A stretch of 64,000 nt of DNA, from assembly GCF_029278605.1 (NCBI RefSeq), contig NZ_CP119572.1, positions 2,418,001 through 2,482,000 on the forward strand, in the 5' to 3' direction. Both the position numbers and the translations under genes were made by a program. Below are positions 1 through 10,202 of this stretch, one piece after another. The stretch's first letter is position 1; the number at the start of each line of letters is the position of its first letter. This DNA comes from Cupriavidus sp. WKF15 (lineage in GTDB: Bacteria; Pseudomonadota; Gammaproteobacteria; Burkholderiales; Burkholderiaceae). The notes under the pieces are model-generated. The model had not been told where the DNA came from and did not search any database. It worked only from the letters and a program-made list of their open reading frames with translations.

Positions 1-866
1 TCAGGCGCCGCGTGGCAGCGCTCATGCCAGAGCTGGTAGAAGCGCATGCGCGGGAACGTGACCGGCGACGGCACCATGCGGATCGGCAGGTACTGCGCAT
101 AGTGCGCAGCAAACTGGCGGCCGGTGGTGAACACCATGTCGGTCTTCATCAGCACATATGGCACCAGCCCGAAATACGGCAGCGTCACCTGGATATTGCG
201 TTTGTACCCCTGTTCGGCCAGCGCCTGGTCGATCATGCTGCGCTGCATCGATGCATAGGGCGCGGGTGCCAGGTGAGGCATCTCCAGGTAGTGCTTGAGC
301 GTCAGCCCCTTGCGCGCCAGCGGATGCTGGGCGCCCAGCATGCAGACCACCTCGTCGTCGAACAGCGGCGAGATATGCAGGTGCTCCGGCGGCGACAGCC
401 AGTTGCCGACGACGATGTCCAGCTGGCCCTGCTCCAGGTCTTCAAGGAAGTCGCCCGACGAGGTCATGGGGTGCACGAACAGCTTGGCGCCAGGGGCCAG
501 CCGGCGCATGCGCTCGACGATGTTGGGCAGGAAGAAGGCGTCCAGGTAGTCCGGCGCGCCCAGGTGGAAGGTACGGGTGGTGGTGGCCGGGTCGAACTGC
601 TGCGGCGGCCGTGCGATGCGGTCCATCGCCGCCAGGCTCTGTTCGGCCAGCTCCAGCAGTTCGCGCCCGCGCTCGGTCGGCACCATGCCGCTTTTGCCCC
701 GCACCAAAATGGCGTCGCCGGTGATCTCGCGCAGGCGCTTGAGCGTATTGCTGATGGCCGGCTGCGACTGGCCCAGGCGCACGGCCGTGCGGGTCACGCT
801 CTGCTCGGTCAGCAGGGTGTGGAGCACCCGCAGCAAATAGGTATCGAGATGGTCGCGTCCGTGCAT
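1..866 (-). CDS. LysR-family transcriptional regulator, 3' end cut by window edge
   Basis: The reading frame runs leftward from an ATG at 866 and is still open at base 1, giving at least 288 residues of the roughly 300 usual for LysR proteins. The first 60 residues form a typical winged helix-turn-helix, with the motif LGQSQPAISNTLKRLRE near residue 32 and LVRGKSGMVPTERG after it. The rest reads as a LysR substrate-binding domain, with a segment PLARKGLTLKHYLEMPHLAP near its middle. It is divergent from xdhA with about 210 bases between the two starts. That arrangement suggests, but does not prove, that it controls the xanthine dehydrogenase operon in response to a purine or related ligand. 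Family assignment is secure; the ligand is not known. Confidence 0.9.
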   Translation of the reverse strand, partial: MHGRDHLDTYLLRVLHTLLTEQSVTRTAVRLGQSQPAISNTLKRLREITGDAILVRGKSGMVPTERGRELLELAEQSLAAMDRIARPPQQFDPATTTRTFHLGAPDYLDAFFLPNIVERMRRLAPGAKLFVHPMTSSGDFLEDLEQGQLDIVVGNWLSPPEHLHISPLFDDEVVCMLGAQHPLARKGLTLKHYLEMPHLAPAPYASMQRSMIDQALAEQGYKRNIQVTLPYFGLVPYVLMKTDMVFTTGRQFAAHYAQYLPIRMVPSPVTFPRMRFYQLWHERCHAAP

Positions 867-1021
867 GGCGATAGGGGTGCTGCCGGGGCTTGGCCGGGAG
901 CCTGGCGTGGGGGAAGGGAACGGCGCATAGTGTATGTCAGGCAACCCGCCATCGGTCAATCCGGGCGTGGGAGGGCCGATGGATGGGCTTTCTGATGGGG
1001 CATATCACCTGGGCCGAATAT

Positions 1022-1034
1022 TGCATGAATTGCA
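1022..1034. promoter_or_regulatory. Candidate LysR (T-N11-A) operator between the LysR gene and xdhA
   Basis: TGCATGAATTGCA fits the LysR box pattern T-N11-A and has dyad symmetry (TGCA on both sides). It lies 42-54 bases upstream of the xdhA start in the divergent intergenic region 867-1075. Such short palindromes occur by chance, so position is the main support. Confidence 0.35.
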
Positions 1035-1075
1035 CCGATGCTATGTTTCCGCCATCACAGAACGAGATAAAGACC

Positions 1076-2578
<1,503 letters not shown>

Positions 2579-2590
2579 GGAAAGATCGGC

Positions 2591-4963
2591 ATGAACAAGC
2601 AAACCGAACCCTTCCTGCTCGACGCCAGCGTGGCCGACGAGACCGTGCCGCAGGTCGGCATCTCGCGCCCGCACGAATCGGCGCACCTGCACGTGGCGGG
2701 CACCGCCACCTATACCGACGACATTCCCGAGCTGGCCGGCACGCTGCACGCGGCGCTCGGCATGAGCAGCCGCGCCCATGCCCGCATCAGGTCGATTTCG
2801 CTCGACAAGGTGCGCGCGGCGCCGGGCGTGGTCGACGTGCTGACCGTGGACGACATTCCCGGCGTCAACGACTGCGGCCCGATCATCCACGACGATCCGA
2901 TCCTGGCACGCGACGTGGTGCAGTTCATCGGCCAGCCGATCTTCGTGGTGGTGGCGACGTCGCACGATGCGGCGCGCCGCGCGGCAAGGCTAGGCGTCAT
3001 CGAATATGAAGACCTGCCCCCGGTGCTGTCGCCCGAGGCCGCGCACGCGGCGGGCAGCTACGTGCTGCCGCCGATGCACCTGACCCGCGGCGAGCCGGTT
3101 CAGCATATCGCCGCTGCCGCGCAGCGCGACGCCGGCAATATCCGCCTGGGCGGCCAGGAACAGTTCTACCTGGAAGGCCAGATCGCCTACGCCGCGCCGC
3201 GCGAAAACGACGGCATGCATGTGTGGTGCTCGACCCAGCACCCGACCGAGATGCAGCACGCCGTGGCCCACATGCTGGGCTGGCATGCGCACCAGGTGCT
3301 GGTGGAATGCCGCCGCATGGGCGGCGGCTTCGGCGGCAAGGAATCGCAATCGGCCATGTTCGCTTGCTGCGCATCGCTGGCGGCGTGGAAGCTGATGTGC
3401 CCGGTCAAACTGCGTCCGGACCGCGACGACGACATGATGATCACCGGCAAGCGCCATGACTTCGTGTTCGACTACGAGGTCGGCCACGACACGGAAGGCC
3501 GCATCGAAGGCGTAAAGATCGACATGGTGTCGCGCGCCGGCTTCTCGGCCGACCTGTCCGGCCCGGTGATGACCCGCGCGATCTGCCACTTCGACAACGC
3601 CTACTGGCTGCCGAACGTGCAGATCGACGGCTACTGCGGCAAGACCAACACGCAGAGCAATACCGCGTTCCGCGGCTTCGGCGGCCCGCAGGGCGCGTTC
3701 GCGATCGAGTACATCCTCGACAACGTGGCACGCAATGTCGGCAAGGACTCGCTGGACGTGCGCCGCGCCAACTTCTACGGCAAGACCGAGCGCAATGTCA
3801 CGCCGTATGGGCAGACCGTGGAAGACAACGTCATCCACGAACTGATCGACGAACTGGTGGCGACCAGCGAATACCGCGCGCGCCGCGCGGCCACGCGTGC
3901 GTTCAACGCGGCCAGCCCGGTCCTGAAGAAGGGCATCGCGATCACGCCGGTGAAGTTCGGCATCTCGTTCAACGTGGCCCACTACAACCAGGCCGGCGCG
4001 CTCGTGCACGTGTACAACGACGGCTCGGTGCTGGTGAACCACGGCGGCACCGAAATGGGCCAGGGCCTGAACACCAAGGTGGCGATGGTGGTGGCGCATG
4101 AACTGGGCATCCGCCTGGAGCGCGTGCGCGTGACCGCGACCGACACCAGCAAGGTGGCCAATACCTCGGCCACCGCCGCGTCGACGGGCGCCGACCTGAA
4201 CGGCAAGGCCGCGCAGGACGCCGCGCGCCAGATCCGCGAGCGCCTGGCTGCGTTCATCGCCCGCAAGGCGGGTGTCGAGGTCGATACCGTGCGCTTCAAC
4301 GACGATCTAGTCGTCGCCGGCGAACTGCGCGCGTCCTTCGGCGACCTCGCCCGCGAAGCCTATTTGGCGCGCGTGCAGCTGTGGTCCGACGGTTTCTACA
4401 CCACGCCCAAGCTGCACTGGGACCAGAAAAAGCTGCATGGCCGGCCGTTCTATTACTACGCTTACGGTGCGGCCTGCTCCGAGGTGCTGGTGGACACGCT
4501 GACCGGCGAATGGAAGCTGCTGCGCGCCGACGCCCTGCACGATGCGGGCAAGTCGCTGAACCCGGCCATCGACATCGGCCAGGTGGAGGGCGCCTTCATC
4601 CAGGGCATGGGCTGGCTGACGACCGAGGAACTGTGGTGGAACCAGGACGGCAAGCTGATGACGCATGCCCCGTCCACCTACAAGATCCCGACCATCAACG
4701 ACTGCCCGGAAGAATTCAACGTGCGCCTGTTCCAGAACCGGAACGTGGAAGACAGCATCCACCGCTCCAAGGCTGTGGGCGAACCGCCGCTGCTGCTGCC
4801 GTTCTCGGTGTTCTTCGCGATCCGCGACGCGATCGCGGCCGTGGGTGACTACCAGGTCAACCCGCCGCTGCGCGCACCGGCCACCAGCGAAGCCATCCTG
4901 GACGCCGTGGAAGCGGTACGCGAGGTACGGGCTATGCCCGAACGCGCCGCACAGCCGGCCTGA
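2591..4963 (+). CDS. xdhB: Xanthine dehydrogenase molybdopterin-binding large subunit
   Basis: This is the catalytic subunit that binds the molybdenum cofactor and hydroxylates hypoxanthine and xanthine. The product is 790 residues, normal for bacterial XdhB. Visible landmarks are GQEQFYLEGQ, the molybdopterin loop GGGFGGKESQ at residues 244-253, FRGFGGPQGA, GGTEMGQGLNTK, and VGEPP at 729-733, where E731 is the expected catalytic base. A strong ribosome site (gaggaaa) precedes the ATG, 12 bases after the xdhA stop. It works as a heterotetramer with XdhA, and the xdhC product is needed for cofactor insertion. Confidence 0.97.
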   Translation: MNKQTEPFLLDASVADETVPQVGISRPHESAHLHVAGTATYTDDIPELAGTLHAALGMSSRAHARIRSISLDKVRAAPGVVDVLTVDDIPGVNDCGPIIHDDPILARDVVQFIGQPIFVVVATSHDAARRAARLGVIEYEDLPPVLSPEAAHAAGSYVLPPMHLTRGEPVQHIAAAAQRDAGNIRLGGQEQFYLEGQIAYAAPRENDGMHVWCSTQHPTEMQHAVAHMLGWHAHQVLVECRRMGGGFGGKESQSAMFACCASLAAWKLMCPVKLRPDRDDDMMITGKRHDFVFDYEVGHDTEGRIEGVKIDMVSRAGFSADLSGPVMTRAICHFDNAYWLPNVQIDGYCGKTNTQSNTAFRGFGGPQGAFAIEYILDNVARNVGKDSLDVRRANFYGKTERNVTPYGQTVEDNVIHELIDELVATSEYRARRAATRAFNAASPVLKKGIAITPVKFGISFNVAHYNQAGALVHVYNDGSVLVNHGGTEMGQGLNTKVAMVVAHELGIRLERVRVTATDTSKVANTSATAASTGADLNGKAAQDAARQIRERLAAFIARKAGVEVDTVRFNDDLVVAGELRASFGDLAREAYLARVQLWSDGFYTTPKLHWDQKKLHGRPFYYYAYGAACSEVLVDTLTGEWKLLRADALHDAGKSLNPAIDIGQVEGAFIQGMGWLTTEELWWNQDGKLMTHAPSTYKIPTINDCPEEFNVRLFQNRNVEDSIHRSKAVGEPPLLLPFSVFFAIRDAIAAVGDYQVNPPLRAPATSEAILDAVEAVREVRAMPERAAQPA

Positions 4964-5128
4964 CGCGCGCGCCTGCCGGGCCCGCCGGACTTTCCCCCCT
5001 TGCCCGCCCGCCGACGGGCCAGGGGCCGGCCGCTCGCGCAGGCGCGCGCCACCCCCAGGCAGCCAACCGACAGCACGATTGACAACGAGACCGGCATGAG
5101 CCGGCGTCACCGACCAAAGGCCCCCGAC

Positions 5129-6121
5129 ATGCAGGATGCACCGCTCAAACCCTTCCGCTTCGCCGACGCCGCGCGCATGGTGCGCACCGGCGTGCCGGTG
5201 GCAATGGTCACCATCGTCGAAGTCAAGGGCTCCGCGCCGCGCGAGCCAGGCATCCGCATGCTGGTCAGCGCCAACGACCTGGTCGGGACCATCGGCGGCG
5301 GGCACCTGGAATGGCGCGGCATGGATATCGCGCGTGCCATGCTCGATGAAGGCAAGGAGCAGCGCCGCATCGAGCGCATTCCGCTGGGCCCGGCGCTGGG
5401 CCAATGCTGCGGCGGCGTCGTGCAACTGGCTTTCGAAGTCCTCGGCAAGGATGACCTGCACTGGCTGGATGCCGTGGAGGCCGCTTTTGCCGCGGGCAAG
5501 CCATTGCAGCGCTCGGTGCCGGCCCATGGTGCCGTGACCTTTGCGCAAGCCCGTGCGGTCGTGCCGGCCGTCACACTGGAAGCCGACGGCTCATGGACCG
5601 ACACCCTGGTGCCCGACGAAATGCACGTCGTGCTGTTCGGCGCGGGCCATGTCGGCCATGCCCTGGTGAAAGTCCTCGCCAACCTGCCCTGCCGCGTGCA
5701 CTGGGTCGACGAGCGCGACACACTGTTCCCGGCCGGCCTGCCCGACAACGTCGAGGCCGAGGCCAGCGACACGCCCGAAGCCGTGGTGGCACAGGCGCCC
5801 GCGGGCAGCTATTTCCTGGTCATGACGCACAGCCACGCGCTGGACCAGACCCTGTGCGAGGAGATCTTCCGGCGCACGGACTTCGCGTACTTCGGGCTGA
5901 TCGGGTCCAAGACCAAGCGCGCTCGCTTCGAACACCGGCTTGCGGACCATGGCGTCGACCCGGCACGCTTCCCGGAAATGACTTGCCCGATGGGGGTATC
6001 GGGGATCACAGACAAGGCTCCGGCTATGATTGCGGTAGCCATCGTCGCCCAGTTGCTGCAGGTCCGCGACCAGCGCCTCGCCGCGCTGCACGCGAGCCAC
6101 GGGGAGACGGTGCATCCGTAA
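5129..6121 (+). CDS. xdhC: Xanthine dehydrogenase accessory protein XdhC
   Basis: XdhC binds molybdenum cofactor, helps sulfurate it and delivers it to XdhB. The 330-residue product has the N-terminal XdhC/CoxI signature (VEVKGSAPREPGIRML) and the cysteine motif ALGQCCGG. A C-terminal Rossmann-like XdhC_C domain follows, with VLFGAGHVGHAL and FGLIGSKTKRARF. I chose the ATG at 5129 because the conserved domain begins right after it and aaagg lies upstream. An in-frame ATG at 5096 would add 11 residues. It is the third gene of the xdh operon, with a 165-base spacer after xdhB that shows no terminator. Confidence 0.95.
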   Translation: MQDAPLKPFRFADAARMVRTGVPVAMVTIVEVKGSAPREPGIRMLVSANDLVGTIGGGHLEWRGMDIARAMLDEGKEQRRIERIPLGPALGQCCGGVVQLAFEVLGKDDLHWLDAVEAAFAAGKPLQRSVPAHGAVTFAQARAVVPAVTLEADGSWTDTLVPDEMHVVLFGAGHVGHALVKVLANLPCRVHWVDERDTLFPAGLPDNVEAEASDTPEAVVAQAPAGSYFLVMTHSHALDQTLCEEIFRRTDFAYFGLIGSKTKRARFEHRLADHGVDPARFPEMTCPMGVSGITDKAPAMIAVAIVAQLLQVRDQRLAALHASHGETVHP

Positions 6122-6141
6122 CCACAAGACCGAGGCCCCCC

Positions 6142-7197
6142 ATGACCATCGATGCCGCGCTGGCGGACAAGATCCGCCGTACCCCCAAGGCTGAACTGCA
6201 CGTGCATATCGAAGGCACGCTCGAACCCGAGCTGATCTTCCGGCTGGCCCAGCGCAACCACGTGACCCTGCCCTACCCGAGCGTCGAGGCCCTGCGCGCG
6301 GCGTATGCATTCACCGACCTGCAATCGTTCCTGGATATCTACTACGCCGGCGCCAGCGTGCTGCTGACGGAGGAAGATTTCTTCGACATGACCATGGACT
6401 ACGTCAAGCGCGCCGTCGCCGACAACGTCCGCCATGCCGAGATCTTCTTCGATCCGCAGACCCATACCGCGCGCGGCGTGCCGATCGGCACCGTGATCGA
6501 CGGCATCGCCGACGCGCTGGCTCAGGCGCGCACCGAATACGATTTCTCGAGCAGCATGATCCTCTGCTTCCTGCGGCATCTGCCGGAGGAGGACGCATTC
6601 GCGACGCTGGAAGCCGCGCTGCCGTACCGTGACCGCTTCGTCGGCGTCGGGCTCGATTCTTCGGAACAAGGCAACCCGCCCGAGAAATTCGCGCGCGTGT
6701 TCGCGCGTGCCCGCGAACTCGGCCTGCACCTCGTGGCCCATGCCGGCGAGGAAGGCCCCGCGCAGTATGTCAGCGACGCGCTCGACATCCTCAAGGTCGA
6801 ACGCATCGACCACGGCGTGCGTTCGATCGACGATGCCGCGCTGATCGAGCGCCTGGCGCGCGAGCGCGTGGCGCTGACGGTATGTCCGCTGTCGAACCAG
6901 AAGCTCAAGGTGCACCCGGACCTGCGCGAGCATCCGCTCAAGCGCATGCTCGATGCCGGCGTCATGATCACGCTGCACTCGGACGACCCGGCCTACTTCG
7001 GCGGCTACATGAACGCCAACTGGGAAGCCACGTTCGAGGCGCTGCCGCTCGATGCCGCCGATGCCCACCAGCTCGCGCGCAACAGTTTTGAAGCGGCCTT
7101 CCTGCCCCCGGTGCAGAAAGCCGAGTTCCTGGCGGAAGTCGACCACTTCTGGTCGGCAACGCCCACTTCCCCGCCCGCCACGGCCCCTGCGGCCTGA
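6142..7197 (+). CDS. Adenine deaminase of the adenosine deaminase (ADD) family
   Basis: This is a zinc or iron TIM-barrel deaminase of 351 residues. Metal ligands are visible as H20 and H22 (ELHVHIEGT), H200 with E203 (AHAGEE) and D281 (LHSDDPAYFG). The segment FTDLQSFLDIYYAG and the overall sequence match the bacterial and fungal adenine deaminase branch better than true adenosine deaminase, so conversion of adenine to hypoxanthine is the likely reaction. Many databases would label it adenosine deaminase. It starts 20 bases after xdhC, so hypoxanthine produced here would feed directly into XdhAB. Confidence 0.88.
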   Translation: MTIDAALADKIRRTPKAELHVHIEGTLEPELIFRLAQRNHVTLPYPSVEALRAAYAFTDLQSFLDIYYAGASVLLTEEDFFDMTMDYVKRAVADNVRHAEIFFDPQTHTARGVPIGTVIDGIADALAQARTEYDFSSSMILCFLRHLPEEDAFATLEAALPYRDRFVGVGLDSSEQGNPPEKFARVFARARELGLHLVAHAGEEGPAQYVSDALDILKVERIDHGVRSIDDAALIERLARERVALTVCPLSNQKLKVHPDLREHPLKRMLDAGVMITLHSDDPAYFGGYMNANWEATFEALPLDAADAHQLARNSFEAAFLPPVQKAEFLAEVDHFWSATPTSPPATAPAA

Positions 7198-7216
7198 GCG
7201 CGGCGCATACCTATGC

Positions 7217-7243
7217 CCGGCCCTGCGCGCTTGCGCGGGCCGG
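7217..7243. other. Hairpin between adenine deaminase and guaD
   Basis: A GC-rich stem-loop (outer arms CCGGCCC and GGGCCGG, inner arms GCGC and GCGC, loop GCTT) sits in the 62-base spacer. There is no T-run, so it may be an RNA-stabilising hairpin or weak attenuator inside the operon rather than a terminator. Confidence 0.5.
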
Positions 7244-7259
7244 TCCCGAGAGACAGACC

Positions 7260-8582
7260 ATGACGACCACTCCCCCGACCCCGTCCATTACCCGCGCGAT
7301 CCGCGGCCGCGTGCTGCATTTCCTGCGCGACCCGCAGTTCCATGAGGACGCCTATCAGTATTGGGAGGATGGTCTGCTGATCGTCACGGCTGGCCGCATC
7401 GTCGCGGCCGGCGACTACACCGCGCTCGCATCGCGCATCCCGGCCGGCGCCGAGGTGGTGGACCACCGCGGCAAGCTGATCGTGCCGGGCTTTATCGACA
7501 CCCACGTGCACTACCCGCAGACCGACATCATCGCGTCGCCGTCGCCGGGCCTGCTGCACTGGCTGGACACCTACACCTTCCCCGAGGAACGCCGCTTTGC
7601 CGAGCCCGAATACGCGCGCGCGGTGGCCGGCTTTTTCACCGACGAACTGCTGCGCAACGGCACCACCAGCGCGGTGGTCTGGAGCACCGTGCACAAGGCC
7701 TCGGCCGAGGCGCTGTTTGCCGAGAGCGAGCAGCGCAACCTGCGCATGATCACCGGCAAGGTGATGATGGACCGCAACTGCCCCGAATTCCTGCGCGACA
7801 CCGCCGAAACCGGCGCGCGCGATTCGGCCGACCTGCTGTCGCGCTGGCATAACAAGGGCCGCCTGGCCTACGCCATCACGCCGCGTTTCGCGCCGACCTC
7901 GACCGAAGCGCAGCTTGCCGCGTGCGGCGAGCTGGCCAGGGCCTATCCGGACGCGTTCATCCAGACCCATGTGGCCGAGAACCGCGACGAGGTGAAGTGG
8001 GTGGCCGAACTGTTCCCGGACGCGCGCAGCTACCTGGACGTGTACGACCGCTACGGGCTGCTGCGCCCGGGCGCGTTCTACGGCCACGCGATCTACCTGG
8101 ACCAGGATGACCGCCGGCGCCTGGCCGACAGCGGCGCCGCGGTCGCGCACTGCCCGACCTCGAACCTGTTCCTCGGCAGCGGCTTCTACGACTTCCACCA
8201 GTCCGACGCCAACCGCCTGAACGTGACGCTGGCGACCGACGTCGGTGGCGGCACCTCGTTCTCGATGTTCCGCACCATGAACGCCGCGCACAAGGTCGCG
8301 CGCATGGGCGGCTACCACCTGACGGCGCTGCGCATGTTCTACCTGGCCACGCGCGCCGCGGCCGAGGCCCTGGGCTGGTCCGACCGCATCGGCAGCTTCA
8401 GCGAGGGCTGCGAGGCCGACTTCGTCGTGCTGGATCCGCAAGCCACGCCGCTGATTGCACGCCGCAGCGGCCGCTCCGAATCGCTGGAAGAACAGCTGTT
8501 CGCCTTTGCCATGCTCGGCGACGACCGCGTGATCGATAGCGTCTATGTGATGGGCGAGGCGGTGCAGGCGACGGTCATGTGA
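7260..8582 (+). CDS. guaD: Guanine deaminase
   Basis: GuaD hydrolyses guanine to xanthine and ammonia. The 440-residue protein is an amidohydrolase with the metal-binding HxH motif at H82 and H84 (FIDTHVHYPQTD). It also has the guanine-deaminase segment SPGLLHWLDTYTFPEE, QTHVAENRDEV, YGHAIYLDQDD and the late DVGGGTSFSMFRTM motif. It lies last in the xdhABC-adenine deaminase-guaD run, 62 bases after the preceding stop. Its product xanthine is the substrate of XdhAB, so the operon gathers both purine bases into urate formation. Confidence 0.96.
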   Translation: MTTTPPTPSITRAIRGRVLHFLRDPQFHEDAYQYWEDGLLIVTAGRIVAAGDYTALASRIPAGAEVVDHRGKLIVPGFIDTHVHYPQTDIIASPSPGLLHWLDTYTFPEERRFAEPEYARAVAGFFTDELLRNGTTSAVVWSTVHKASAEALFAESEQRNLRMITGKVMMDRNCPEFLRDTAETGARDSADLLSRWHNKGRLAYAITPRFAPTSTEAQLAACGELARAYPDAFIQTHVAENRDEVKWVAELFPDARSYLDVYDRYGLLRPGAFYGHAIYLDQDDRRRLADSGAAVAHCPTSNLFLGSGFYDFHQSDANRLNVTLATDVGGGTSFSMFRTMNAAHKVARMGGYHLTALRMFYLATRAAAEALGWSDRIGSFSEGCEADFVVLDPQATPLIARRSGRSESLEEQLFAFAMLGDDRVIDSVYVMGEAVQATVM

Positions 8583-8592
8583 TGACTGATCT

Positions 8593-8621
8593 ACCTGCGG
8601 CCGCACCGCGCGGCCGCAGGT
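8593..8621 (+). terminator. Likely transcription terminator after guaD
   Basis: A perfect 11-bp inverted repeat, 8593-8603 with 8611-8621 (acctgcggccg and its complement), starts 10 bases after the guaD stop codon. The following tract (cgttatta) is only moderately T-rich, so termination may be partial. Confidence 0.65.
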
Positions 8622-8651
8622 CGTTATTACCCGCGAGCGCTCCGGCATGAA

Positions 8652-8665
8652 TTGACGGGGGTCAA
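8652..8665. promoter_or_regulatory. FNR/CRP-family-like palindrome upstream of the desaturase
   Basis: TTGAC-GGGG-GTCAA is a perfect inverted repeat with the five-base arms and four-base spacer of FNR/ANR/Dnr sites (consensus TTGAT-N4-ATCAA). It ends 88 bases before the desaturase start, a normal distance for an operator. The site was recognised by eye only. Confidence 0.45.
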
Positions 8666-8753
8666 GACTCGGAGCGGCGAAGCCCTCTAACCTTTACGGT
8701 TCCGTTGCCGGCCAAATCAGGCCTTCAGCAACGCCTGCAACCTGAAGGTTTCC

Positions 8754-9896
8754 ATGACCACCACCGCTGCCACGCATCCCGAGGTAACGTTTGAAGCACC
8801 GGCCCGTGCCGACCAGCCGTTTCCTGAACCGATTGCCCCCGACCAGCCGCTGCCCTCGCGAAAGATCATCCGCGGCTGGCTGATCCCGCTGGGCCAGCGC
8901 AGCACGCCGCGCGCGCTGATGCTATTCGCCTTCGACTACCTGCTGTTCGCGGCCACGCTGGCCGGCATTGTGCTGGCCCCGCACTGGGCGGCCAAGCTCG
9001 GCCTGGGTGTGCTGGCCGGCCTGATCATCGCCCGGCTGTTCATCATCGGGCACGACGCCTGCCACCAGAGCCTGACGCCGCGCCGCGGCCTGAACAAGTG
9101 GCTGGGCCGCCTGACCTTCCTGCCGTCGCTGACGCCCTACAGCCTGTGGGAAGTCGGCCATAACGTCGTGCACCACGGCTACACCAACCTGAAGGGCTTC
9201 GACTTCGTCTGGGCGCCCTATTCGCTCGAGGAATTCCAGGCACTGCCGCGCTGGCGCCGGGTGATGGAGCGCATCTACCGCAACGGCTTCGGCGCCGGAC
9301 TGTACTACCTGATCGAGATCTGGTGGTTCAAGCTGTTCTTCCCGAGCAAGCGCCAGATGGCCACGCGCCGGCCCATCTTCATGGCCGACTGCGCGCTGGT
9401 GGCCGCCTTTGGCGTCGCGTGGATCGGCGCGCTGGTGTGGGCCGCACTGGCGACCGGGCAATCGGCCTGGATCATGGTCGGTGCCGGTTTCGTACTGCCG
9501 TTCCTGGTCTGGAACCTGACGGTCGGCTTCGTGCTGTACGTGCACCACACCCATACCAGCGTGGCGTGGTACGACACCAAGAGCATGTGGGCCAAGGCCC
9601 AGCCCTTCGTCTCGACCACCGTCCACCTGCGTTTTCGCCATGGCATCGGCTCGGCGCTGCACCACATCATGGAGCACACCGCGCACCACGTGGACATGAG
9701 CGTGCCGCTGTACCGCCTGAAGCGCGCCCAGGCGCTGCTGGAACACGCGCTGCCGGGCCGCATCATCATCGAGAACTTCTCGTGGCGCTGGTATTTCGAC
9801 ACCGCGCGCCGCTGCAAGCTGTACGACTTCAAGGCCCTGTGCTGGACCGACTTCCGCGGCCGCCGCACCAGCGAGCAGTCGCCGGTGCCGGCCTGA
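8754..9896 (+). CDS. Membrane-bound fatty acid desaturase (omega-6/delta-12 type)
   Basis: This is an integral-membrane di-iron desaturase that uses oxygen to introduce a double bond into acyl chains. The 380-residue protein has the three histidine clusters of the family: HDACH at 100-104, HNVVHH at 136-141 and HHIMEHTAHH at 303-312, with an extra HHTHT before the last. Hydrophobic segments lie around residues 55-95 and 215-265. The sequence resembles omega-6 or delta-12 desaturases, but regiospecificity cannot be read from the sequence. It is monocistronic, between the guaD terminator and the Mn riboswitch. Confidence 0.88.
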   Translation: MTTTAATHPEVTFEAPARADQPFPEPIAPDQPLPSRKIIRGWLIPLGQRSTPRALMLFAFDYLLFAATLAGIVLAPHWAAKLGLGVLAGLIIARLFIIGHDACHQSLTPRRGLNKWLGRLTFLPSLTPYSLWEVGHNVVHHGYTNLKGFDFVWAPYSLEEFQALPRWRRVMERIYRNGFGAGLYYLIEIWWFKLFFPSKRQMATRRPIFMADCALVAAFGVAWIGALVWAALATGQSAWIMVGAGFVLPFLVWNLTVGFVLYVHHTHTSVAWYDTKSMWAKAQPFVSTTVHLRFRHGIGSALHHIMEHTAHHVDMSVPLYRLKRAQALLEHALPGRIIIENFSWRWYFDTARRCKLYDFKALCWTDFRGRRTSEQSPVPA

Positions 9897-9940
9897 CAAG
9901 GCACGTTTTCCCGGCGGTGGACGCTCACCGCCGGCGCCGC

Positions 9941-9946
9941 TATAAT
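9941..9946 (+). promoter_or_regulatory. Promoter -10 element (TATAAT) of the Mn riboswitch transcript
   Basis: TATAAT followed by the GC-rich discriminator CGCGG sits about 12 bases upstream of the riboswitch 5' end. No clear -35 hexamer is seen. Confidence 0.6.
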
Positions 9947-9957
9947 CGCGGCTTCCA

Positions 9958-10115
9958 TTGGGGAGTAGCCGCCCTGCTCTGAACGCGCCGCGCAATGCGG
10001 AATCCGGCAGACAGGGGCGTACGTCAACAGACTTGACCGCTTGCGGTTATGGCGTGCGCAGCTCCGGACCCGGCTGGCCATCAGGCCCAGCCCGATCCAA
10101 GGCCTGGCGAGACCG
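9958..10115 (+). ncRNA. yybP-ykoY manganese riboswitch
   Basis: The leader begins with the conserved GGGGAGTAGC (9960-9969). It contains the second conserved block CGTCAACAGACTTG (10022-10035) and closes with CTGGCGAGACC (10104-10114). These are the hallmark internal-loop sequences of the yybP-ykoY class, which binds Mn2+ and generally turns expression on. A hairpin-forming stretch follows (acctttc at 10124-10130 with gaaaggt at 10143-10149) and could be the expression platform. The downstream gene is a UPF0016 Mn exporter, a standard target of this class, so sequence and context agree. Confidence 0.9.
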
Positions 10116-10202
10116 ATGACCATACCTTTCTGGCCGGGCCGGGAAAGGTGTGCGTCATTGGCATCTCGCGATGCATGCGGCCCGGGTTACTCACACAACA
10201 AC

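Noticed and set aside
890..1075. Longer start for xdhA at 890
   Set aside because: This part overlaps the divergent promoter and the candidate LysR site, and the ferredoxin domain starts at METQTIRFF.
5000..5128. Longer start for xdhC at 5000
   Set aside because: The first 43 codons are rich in proline, arginine and alanine and not family-like; the XdhC domain begins directly after 5129.
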